The notes under the pieces were generated by a model. That model was not told the DNA's origin. It did no database searches and was given only the letters and a program-made list of their open reading frames with translations. This document shows, in pieces, positions 6,400-11,239 of a DNA stretch of 11,239 nucleotides. Within the stretch, counting starts at the first letter, position 1. Every line of letters starts with the position of its first letter. The position numbers were made by a program, and so were the translations under genes. Source of the stretch: Thermodesulfobacteriota bacterium (GTDB taxonomy: Bacteria; Desulfobacterota; BSN033; UBA1163); contig JASEIE010000104.1 of NCBI GenBank assembly GCA_030024065.1, positions 1 to 11,239 of the forward strand. Direction: 5' to 3'.

Positions 6400-7330
6400 C
6401 AGTAGAGAGTGGAGAGTAGTCGATGGCAAAATGGATAGTTCGTTTAATTTTTTTCTCCACTTTCCACTTTCTACTTTCCACATTCCATAATTTGTAAAGC
6501 TGTGGTGCGATGAAGATACACCCTATGGCTAATGCGGTCCCGGCGACAAGATCGATGACATAGTGATATCTCAGATAGACCGTAGAGAGGACAAGGCCAC
6601 AGACGATAGGGAAAAAGATGGTGAAGATGCTTTTTTCATGGCGACGGGCCAGGAATAAAACCATGAGAGCAATTTGAGTATGTCCGCTGGGCATACAATC
6701 TCGTTTGTTATGTTCGATGGTGTTCAACAGATCTCTGACAAGGTCGGTAAAGAAGCTTCCTTCCAGCGGGATGGTTTGGAGATGGGCAAGGGTAAATCGG
6801 GGGCCGATGGCAGGAAAGAGGATGTACCCGATAAATGAAAGATAATATCCAAAAGTAAGGATAAACATGGTCTGATGAAATTCCTCTCTCCGACCCTTCA
6901 GATAGAGGGTGACAGCAAGAATAACCGGGAGAAAATAATAACTGACATAAGCCAGGGACATGAGATCCGTGAACCAGGGATTGATCCATTGTTCCATCCA
7001 GACAGTGGGGTGGACACCAAAAAGAAGAAGATCAATCTGAATCAGATAAGAGTCGATATCCGCATGAAGATATTGAATCATATTGCCGAGGGATTGGTAG
7101 ATGGAAATGATGAAGACAATAGGAGAGAGGTCGCTCAAGACCCCTCCCACTCCCTCCCATCTTCTTCGATGAGAGGATATTTTCAATACGAAGAGAAGAC
7201 CCAGTAAGATGGCGTAAAAAAAGATCTGGGATCTCCAGAGTGGGATTTGATTTCTAAAAAGGAGGGCCAGAAGGACTAAACCGACGAGAAAGAAGAGAGT
7301 CAACCCTTGAACAGGAGCGATTCGTTTCAT
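6392..7330 (-). CDS. PAP2 superfamily membrane protein, AUR1-like lipid phosphatase/transferase
   Basis: An integral membrane protein of 312 residues with about seven or eight hydrophobic segments (near 10-26, 35-51, 68-85, 122-144, 155-173, 218-228, 236-253 and 258-277). PAP2 motifs: GYILFPAIGPR (168-178), CMPSGHTQ with His217, and YLRYHYVIDLVAG with His256 and Asp260. The His217-His256-Asp260 spacing (39 and 4) equals that of the yeast inositol phosphorylceramide synthase triad as I recall it. Such enzymes remove or transfer phospho-headgroups at the membrane surface. Next to a ceramide-type operon this suggests phosphosphingolipid headgroup transfer, but a general phosphatidate or undecaprenyl-pyrophosphate phosphatase is possible. 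It is convergent with the operon, not part of it. The tail after about residue 282 (WNVESRKWKVEK) is encoded by a 7-base tandem repeat and is probably not functional. No clear ribosome site precedes the ATG. Confidence 0.8.
   Translation of the reverse strand: MKRIAPVQGLTLFFLVGLVLLALLFRNQIPLWRSQIFFYAILLGLLFVLKISSHRRRWEGVGGVLSDLSPIVFIISIYQSLGNMIQYLHADIDSYLIQIDLLLFGVHPTVWMEQWINPWFTDLMSLAYVSYYFLPVILAVTLYLKGRREEFHQTMFILTFGYYLSFIGYILFPAIGPRFTLAHLQTIPLEGSFFTDLVRDLLNTIEHNKRDCMPSGHTQIALMVLFLARRHEKSIFTIFFPIVCGLVLSTVYLRYHYVIDLVAGTALAIGCIFIAPQLYKLWNVESRKWKVEKKIKRTIHFAIDYSPLSTVR
6402..6488. repeat. Heptamer tandem repeats in inverted arrangement
   Basis: Five degenerate 7-base units occupy 6454-6488 (TCTCCAC, TTTCCAC, TTTCTAC, TTTCCAC, ATTCCAT). 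Two or three units of the opposite strand lie at 6402-6422 (GTAGAGA, GTGGAGA, GTAGTCG). The arms 6402-6419 and 6457-6474 are complementary at 15 of 18 positions. The array lies inside the 3' end of the PAP2 gene and just past the GNAT stop, where it could form a weak hairpin between convergent transcripts. Confidence 0.65.
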
Positions 7331-7391
7331 AGGCCAAGTTTCTATACACTAAAGCAACAAAAAGATCAAGAGCTTGAAATCACAAGTCACG

Positions 7392-7410
7392 CCTGCCCGA
7401 AGTAAGCAGG
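7392..7410. repeat. Small hairpin in the proS leader
   Basis: CCTGC (7392-7396) and GCAGG (7406-7410) are complementary with a 9-base loop. It resembles a decayed copy of the CCTGCC-type palindrome at 324-361. No T run follows, so it is not a convincing terminator. Confidence 0.3.
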
Positions 7411-7423
7411 GATATGATTTAAC

Positions 7424-7430
7424 AAGGAGG
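7424..7430 (+). promoter_or_regulatory. Strong ribosome binding site of proS
   Basis: AAGGAGG ends seven bases before the ATG at 7438 and fixes the proS start. The promoter upstream is not clear; the best -10-like sequence (TATGAT, 7413-7418) has no good -35. Confidence 0.7.
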
Positions 7431-7437
7431 AATTTAG

Positions 7438-9162
7438 ATGCGATATTCGAAATATCTTCTTCCCACCCTGAAGGAAACCCCTTCTGAGGCTGAGGTTCCA
7501 AGCCACCAGTTGATGCTCAGGGCGGGGATGATCAGAAAGCTTGCTTCGGGAATCTATTCCTATCTCCCATTCGGTCTCCGATCCATTCAAAAAGTGGAAA
7601 TGATCATCCGGGAAGAGATGAACCGGGCAGGCGCCATTGAAGTGCTTCTCCCCTTTGTCCAGCCCGCAGAGCTCTGGCAGGAAAGCCAACGCTGGGAGGA
7701 GTATGGAAAGGAACTCGCCAGGCTCAAGGACCGGCATCATCGGGACTATTGTTTAGGGCCAACTCATGAGGAAGTCATTACCGATATGGCGCGCAGAGAG
7801 ATTCGATCCTATCGTCAGATGCCAATCAATCTCTACCAGATCCAGACCAAATTCAGAGACGAGATCCGGCCCCGCTTCGGAGTGATGCGGGCCCGAGAAT
7901 TTATCATGAAAGATGCCTATAGTTTTGATGTGGATGAGAAGGGCGAGGAGGAAAGCTACCGCAAAATGTTCAATGCCTATAGTCGAATCTTTACCCGGTG
8001 TGGTTTGAATTTTAAGGCCGTGGAAGCCGAATCCGGTCTGATCGGCGGGAGCTATTCTCATGAATTTATGGTTCTCGCAGAAACCGGGGAGGAGACCATT
8101 GTGAGCTGCGATCGCTGTTCTTATGCGGCCAATATCGAAAGGGCGGAATTTCGAAGATCGAAAACAGGGAGCGCCCCTCTTGATTCAGAACAGTTCAAGC
8201 CCCTTCAAAAAGTGCTCACTCCTGATCAGCGAACCGTGGAGGAGGTCACCCAATTTCTCCATGTTTCGTCCACGGATCTGGTCAAAACTCTAATCTTTAT
8301 GTCCGACAAGGGTTGCGTTGCGGCTCTGGTCCGGGGTGATCATGAGATCAGCGAGAAGAAGCTGCAGGCCGCCCTGGGCACAGAGAATCTTCAACTGGCC
8401 GATGAGGAGACAGTAGAGAAGGTCTCACGCTCTCCCAGAGGGTTTGCCGGCCCCATCGGTCTCTCCGTTCCCATCCTCGCCGACCATGACATCCAATCCA
8501 TGACTAATTTTGTGACCGGCGCCAATGAGAAAGACCACCATCTCATCCATGTCAACACGGGCAGGGATTTTCAGGTCTCCCAATTTGTGGATATCCGGAA
8601 ATTCGCTCCCGGAGATCCCTGCCCTCTCTGCGGAGGAGAGACGAGATTGGATAAGGGAATTGAGGTCGGCCATACCTTCAAACTTGGAACGAAGTACAGC
8701 AAAACGATGGGCGCCACCTATCTGGATGAAAAAGGAAGAGAGAAAGAGATTGTGATGGGATGTTATGGCATTGGTGTGGGAAGGACCGTGGCTGCGGCGA
8801 TCGAACAATCTTATGATGAAAATGGGGTCGTCTTCCCCATGCCCCTCGCTCCCTTTCAGGTTCTGATCCTCCCCGTGAATATCAAGATCGACCTTCTCAG
8901 AGAAACGGCTGAAGAACTTTATCAAGCCCTTTTGAAAGAAGGGCTTGAAGTCCTCTATGATGATCGGGAGGAAACCCCAGGGGTGAAATTTAAAGATTCT
9001 GACCTCATCGGGATTCCCTTGAGATTGACATTGGGAGAGAAGAATTTAAAGAAGGGACTGGTGGAGATCAAGAAGAGGAAGACAGGGGAAATCATTCTGG
9101 TGAAGAAGGAGGAGGCAGTCTCTAAGATACAGGAGATGATAAAAAAGGAGATGGGGGGATAA
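7438..9162 (+). CDS. proS: Prolyl-tRNA synthetase, bacterial type with editing domain
   Basis: Class II aminoacyl-tRNA synthetase that charges tRNA-Pro with proline in the cytoplasm. Length is 574 residues, close to 572 in E. coli. Order of parts: an N-terminal catalytic segment with LASGIYSYLPFG (35-46) and LGPTHEE (106-112); motif 2 around YQIQTKFRDEIRPRFGVMRA (133-152, Arg140) and REFIMKDAYSFD; the inserted cis-editing domain, about 255-380, with Lys283 in DLVKTLIF and the GFAGP loop (335-339); motif 3 at GCYGIGVGRT (441-450); then the anticodon-binding domain from about 474. Two CxxC pairs (Cys224/Cys227 and Cys395/Cys398) flank the editing insert and may bind zinc. The presence of the full editing domain means mischarged Ala-tRNA-Pro can be cleared in cis. 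Nothing is broken or missing. Confidence 0.97.
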   Translation: MRYSKYLLPTLKETPSEAEVPSHQLMLRAGMIRKLASGIYSYLPFGLRSIQKVEMIIREEMNRAGAIEVLLPFVQPAELWQESQRWEEYGKELARLKDRHHRDYCLGPTHEEVITDMARREIRSYRQMPINLYQIQTKFRDEIRPRFGVMRAREFIMKDAYSFDVDEKGEEESYRKMFNAYSRIFTRCGLNFKAVEAESGLIGGSYSHEFMVLAETGEETIVSCDRCSYAANIERAEFRRSKTGSAPLDSEQFKPLQKVLTPDQRTVEEVTQFLHVSSTDLVKTLIFMSDKGCVAALVRGDHEISEKKLQAALGTENLQLADEETVEKVSRSPRGFAGPIGLSVPILADHDIQSMTNFVTGANEKDHHLIHVNTGRDFQVSQFVDIRKFAPGDPCPLCGGETRLDKGIEVGHTFKLGTKYSKTMGATYLDEKGREKEIVMGCYGIGVGRTVAAAIEQSYDENGVVFPMPLAPFQVLILPVNIKIDLLRETAEELYQALLKEGLEVLYDDREETPGVKFKDSDLIGIPLRLTLGEKNLKKGLVEIKKRKTGEIILVKKEEAVSKIQEMIKKEMGG

Positions 9163-9169
9163 CTTAATT

Positions 9170-9204
9170 CGTAATTCGGAATGCGGATTGCGGAATTCGG
9201 ATCG
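9170..9204. repeat. Heptamer tandem repeat downstream of proS
   Basis: Five 7-base units in a row: CGTAATT, CGGAATG, CGGATTG, CGGAATT, CGGATCG. It fills most of the 60-base gap between the proS stop and the stop of the convergent small gene. The period equals that of the array at 6402-6488 but the unit sequence differs. Confidence 0.65.
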
Positions 9205-9222
9205 ATCCTCTTCTTAAGAGTA

Positions 9223-9471
9223 TTACCTTCCCGGAGATAAAAAACCAAACTTCTCCCGGATGACCCGTAGAAACCTTGGCCGATAAATCAATTCAAAGGC
9301 CTCCTCTTTTTCCGGAAAAAGATTCAAAGCCGCCCGCTTCACCTCCTCCACCCTCTTCAATGCTTCTTCGAGCGCGAGGTCGTCCTGTTCAATGGAGAGG
9401 ATGGATAAGTCGACCAGGAACCTTAAAAACCGAATGCTTCGATTCTCCTCCCTGATTCTCAGATCTTCCAT
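9223..9471 (-). CDS. Small conserved-looking hypothetical protein, 82 residues
   Basis: A short, highly charged protein beginning MEDLRIREENRSIRFLRFLV and ending in RPRFLRVIREKFGFLSPGR. It is predicted to be almost wholly helical, with no signal peptide, Cys pair or membrane span. It is probably a real gene: AAGAGGAA sits just before the ATG, it fills the space between proS and pyrF, no larger frame competes, and the amino-acid pattern (amphipathic helices, ELIYRPRF motif) is not that of a random frame. I have an impression of similar small proteins in deltaproteobacteria but no known function. It is convergent with proS and divergent from pyrF. Confidence 0.65.
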   Translation of the reverse strand: MEDLRIREENRSIRFLRFLVDLSILSIEQDDLALEEALKRVEEVKRAALNLFPEKEEAFELIYRPRFLRVIREKFGFLSPGR

Positions 9472-9493
9472 GTTCCTCTTCCCCCGGGAAAAC

Positions 9494-9516
9494 CCCCTGT
9501 TCTCTTATAACAGGGG
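9494..9516. other. Inverted repeat between divergent genes
   Basis: CCCCTGTT (9494-9501) and AACAGGGG (9509-9516) form an 8-bp perfect stem with a 7-base loop. There is no T run on either side, and both neighbours are transcribed away from it. It could be an operator or a leader hairpin rather than a terminator. Confidence 0.4.
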
Positions 9517-9540
9517 AGGAAGTGCTTGTAAAGGAAGCCC

Positions 9541-9549
9541 TGATATGAT
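9541..9549 (+). promoter_or_regulatory. Possible extended -10 promoter for pyrF
   Basis: TGATATGAT fits the extended -10 pattern TGnTATAAT with one mismatch in the hexamer. No good -35 is found at 16 to 18 bases upstream, which extended -10 promoters can do without. Transcription would start about 20 bases before the start codon. Confidence 0.35.
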
Positions 9550-9575
9550 AGATTACCGAACAAGAGGAAAGCCTT

Positions 9576-10307
9576 GTGATGAATCCGCTCCCTATCATCA
9601 GCCCTAAAAACAGAATCATCTTTGCCCTTGATGTTGAACATTTCTCAGAGGCCCAGCGCTGGGTCAACCTCTTGAAAGACCAAGTGGGCCTATTTAAAGT
9701 CGGGAAACAGCTCTTCACCCACTCCGGGCCTAAAGTCATTGATATGATCTGCCAGAAAGGACAGAAGGTCTTCCTCGATCTCAAATATCATGATATCCCT
9801 AATACCGTGGCAAAGGCAGGAGAGGAAGCCACGAAACATCAGGTGACCATGTTCAATCTCCACGCCCTGGGAGGATTTGAGATGATGAGAAAGACCGTTG
9901 AGGCTTCCAGGGCCGTCACAAAAAATCTCGGTATCCCGAGGCCCCTCATCCTCGCAGTCACAATCCTCACCAGTATGGATGAGGAAGGATTGAAGGAAAT
10001 CGGAGTTCAAGGCCCTCTGGACGAAGAGGTGGGACGTCTTGCCCTTCTCTCACAGAAGGCAGGAGTGGATGGGGTTGTCGCCTCTCCTCGGGAGATAGGG
10101 ATCATCCGGCAGCGATGCGGACAAAAATTTCTGATTGTCACTCCTGGGATCCGTCATCCTTCTGAAAAACAGGATGACCAGAAGAGAACCCTGTCTCCAG
10201 GGGAAGCCATCCGGGCTGGGGCCGACTACCTCGTGATCGGGCGACCCATCAAGGAGGCTAAAGACCCTGTCGAAGCCGTCCAGAAAATAATCGAAGATAT
10301 TTCATAA
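9576..10307 (+). CDS. pyrF: Orotidine 5'-phosphate decarboxylase
   Basis: Catalyses the last step of UMP synthesis, decarboxylating OMP to UMP in the cytoplasm. It has 243 residues, usual for the short bacterial form. Seen: the first strand IIFALDV, substrate-lysine segment LFKVGKQLF, the catalytic DLKYHDIPNT (Asp68, Lys70, Asp73), ILAVTILTSM, VTPGIRHP and the phosphate-binding VIGRPI near the end. GTG 9576 lies eight bases after GAGG (9564-9567); ATG 9579, one codon later, is equally possible. No other pyrimidine gene is adjacent, so it is a stand-alone copy. It is followed by rlmB after a 57-base gap occupied by a long palindrome. Confidence 0.96.
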   Translation: MMNPLPIISPKNRIIFALDVEHFSEAQRWVNLLKDQVGLFKVGKQLFTHSGPKVIDMICQKGQKVFLDLKYHDIPNTVAKAGEEATKHQVTMFNLHALGGFEMMRKTVEASRAVTKNLGIPRPLILAVTILTSMDEEGLKEIGVQGPLDEEVGRLALLSQKAGVDGVVASPREIGIIRQRCGQKFLIVTPGIRHPSEKQDDQKRTLSPGEAIRAGADYLVIGRPIKEAKDPVEAVQKIIEDIS

Positions 10308-10312
10308 TCGAA

Positions 10313-10364
10313 TTCCCCTCACCCCATCCCTCTCCCCGATGGGGAGAGGGGAGGGTGAGGGGAA
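10313..10364. repeat. Long palindrome abutting the rlmB start codon
   Basis: TTCCCCTCACCC (10313-10324) pairs with GGGTGAGGGGAA (10353-10364), and CCCTCTCCCC (10328-10337) pairs with GGGGAGAGGG (10341-10350) around a GAT loop. This gives 22 paired bases with a CAT/GA internal loop. The repeat type (CCCCTCACCC...GGGTGAGGGG) is, to my knowledge, found between genes in many bacteria. Its last base is directly before the ATG of rlmB, and the only purine-rich ribosome site lies in its right arm. Confidence 0.85.
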
Positions 10365-11123
10365 ATGTCCCAGATCATTTACGGAATTCATCCTATCAGG
10401 GAAGCCTTAAAATCTTCATATCTTCGATTTCAGAAGATTTTGATTGCAGACCGGAAGCCAATCCCTTCCCTTCAACCCATTCTCGATCTCGCTCAAAGAA
10501 GGAATGTGCCTCTAACCTTTACCGACAAGGAAACCCTTGAAAAGATGGCCGGGGGAGGTCTCCATCAGAACATCATCGGTATCGTCGAGGAAACTCTCTA
10601 TGCGGACCTCGAAGAGACGCTTGCCCGACCAAAGAAAGAAGGAACACAAGCCCTCATCCTCATCCTCGACGGAATTCAGGACCCACAAAACTTTGGTTCC
10701 CTCATTCGCACTGCCCTGGGATGTGGGGTTCATGGAATGATCATTCCAAAAGACAGGGCAGTTGGAATCACTCCTATCGTGACTAAAGCCTCTGCAGGAG
10801 CCACTGTCCATATGCCGATTGCCCGTGTGGTCAATATTGCCGTGACCATCGACCGCCTGAAAAAAGAAGGGGTATGGGTCTATGGCGCATCAGGAGAGTC
10901 GAAAGAGTTGATTTACGATCTCGACCTGAATATCGATTTAGCCATTGTCATCGGCGCCGAGGGAAGAGGGATCAGGCCTCTGGTAAAGAAGAAATGCGAT
11001 CGCCTCTTCTCGATACCGATGAAAGGCCCCATCACTTCCTTCAACGCCTCGGTATCAGGAGGAATGATTCTTTACGAAGCGATGCGGCAACGCCATCATG
11101 CTAAGACGGGAAAGACAGGATGA
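10365..11123 (+). CDS. rlmB: TrmH/SpoU-family rRNA 2'-O-methyltransferase, RlmB-like
   Basis: A SPOUT-class methyltransferase using S-adenosylmethionine, most like RlmB, which 2'-O-methylates G2251 of 23S rRNA. It has 252 residues. An N-terminal substrate-binding domain begins IIYGIHPIREAL and includes GGGLHQNIIG (63-72). The C-terminal knotted domain carries motif 1, LDGIQDPQNFGSLIRTA (101-117, Asn109 and Arg115), motif 2, IVIGAEGRGI (194-203, Glu199), and motif 3, IPMKGPITSFNASVSGGM (217-234, Asn227). Motif 3 has SFNASVSGG where RlmB usually has SLNVSVAAG, a mild variation. Family assignment is firm; the exact target nucleotide is inferred. Its stop overlaps the next gene by ATGA, implying translational coupling. 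Confidence 0.9.
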   Translation: MSQIIYGIHPIREALKSSYLRFQKILIADRKPIPSLQPILDLAQRRNVPLTFTDKETLEKMAGGGLHQNIIGIVEETLYADLEETLARPKKEGTQALILILDGIQDPQNFGSLIRTALGCGVHGMIIPKDRAVGITPIVTKASAGATVHMPIARVVNIAVTIDRLKKEGVWVYGASGESKELIYDLDLNIDLAIVIGAEGRGIRPLVKKKCDRLFSIPMKGPITSFNASVSGGMILYEAMRQRHHAKTGKTG

Positions 11124-11239
11124 TCATCATTCAAAGACCCGGACAACCACCCATAGATATTGAATATCTTCTGATCGATTACGAAGGAACCCTTGCCTCT
11201 GACGGAAGAGTCCATCCAAAGGCAAAGGACAAGATCAAC
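11120..11239 (+). CDS. HAD-like protein, N-terminal 40 residues (runs off the right edge)
   Basis: Starts at ATG 11120 inside the rlmB stop (ATGA overlap). The visible part contains LLIDYEGTLASDGRVHPKAK, which matches HAD motif I (DxDGT or, in soluble P-type ATPase-like proteins, DYNGT). Here the third position is Glu. The first Asp, the usual nucleophile, is present. The pattern of a short leader followed by DYxGTLAxDG fits the small soluble P-type-ATPase-like HAD proteins best. Catalytic motifs II to IV lie outside the window, so activity cannot be judged. Confidence 0.6.
   Translation, partial: MIIIQRPGQPPIDIEYLLIDYEGTLASDGRVHPKAKDKIN

Noticed and set aside
6875..7207. Plus-strand open frame of 110 codons opposite the PAP2 gene
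   Set aside because: The hydrophilic translation is the complement of membrane segments; the minus-strand frame has clear PAP2 motifs.
8425..8925. Long minus-strand open frame of 166 codons inside proS
   Set aside because: Antisense to a clearly conserved part of prolyl-tRNA synthetase, with no ribosome site and no recognisable motif.
9494..9516. Rho-independent terminator
   Set aside because: The stem is good but no T run follows on either strand and both flanking genes point away from it.

Overview
The window reads as a piece of a Gram-negative, probably anaerobic bacterial chromosome. Gene content and the kinds of intergenic palindromes fit a deltaproteobacterial (Desulfobacterota-like) lineage best; this is inference, since there is no rRNA or other firm taxonomic marker. 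It combines housekeeping genes (proS, pyrF, rlmB), a broken molybdopterin oxidoreductase and one compact lipid operon.

Layout, left to right: the 5' end of a bacterioferritin gene on the minus strand; a gene-poor gap of about 450 bp with a GC-rich palindrome and a longer inverted repeat; a molybdopterin oxidoreductase gene split by a +1 frameshift in a run of six G; a gap of about 380 bp holding a candidate MITE-like element (17-bp terminal inverted repeats, possible ATAA duplication) filled with a cluster of palindromic repeats; a three-gene plus-strand operon (extended SDR, serine palmitoyltransferase-like enzyme, double-GNAT acyltransferase); a convergent PAP2/AUR1-like membrane phosphatase or transferase; then proS, a small conserved minus-strand gene, pyrF, rlmB and the start of a HAD-family gene that overlaps rlmB by 4 bases.

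The most interesting part is 3081-7330. The pyridoxal-phosphate enzyme at 4079-5260 looks like a serine palmitoyltransferase rather than a biotin or threonine pathway enzyme. It lies between an SDR that fits the CerR-type reductase role and a GNAT protein that fits the bacterial ceramide synthase (bCerS) role, with gaps of only 17 and 14 bases. The neighbouring PAP2 protein has the His/His-Asp spacing I remember for fungal inositol phosphorylceramide synthase. Together these suggest a minimal bacterial ceramide locus: condensation of serine with acyl-CoA, N-acylation, ketone reduction and possibly headgroup transfer. The assignment is by family and context; products cannot be read from the sequence.

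A second theme is repeat density. Several intergenic gaps carry a recognisable palindrome or 7-base tandem repeat, and in two places these touch genes: a heptamer repeat supplies the C-terminal tail of the PAP2 protein, and a long palindrome ends directly against the rlmB start codon.
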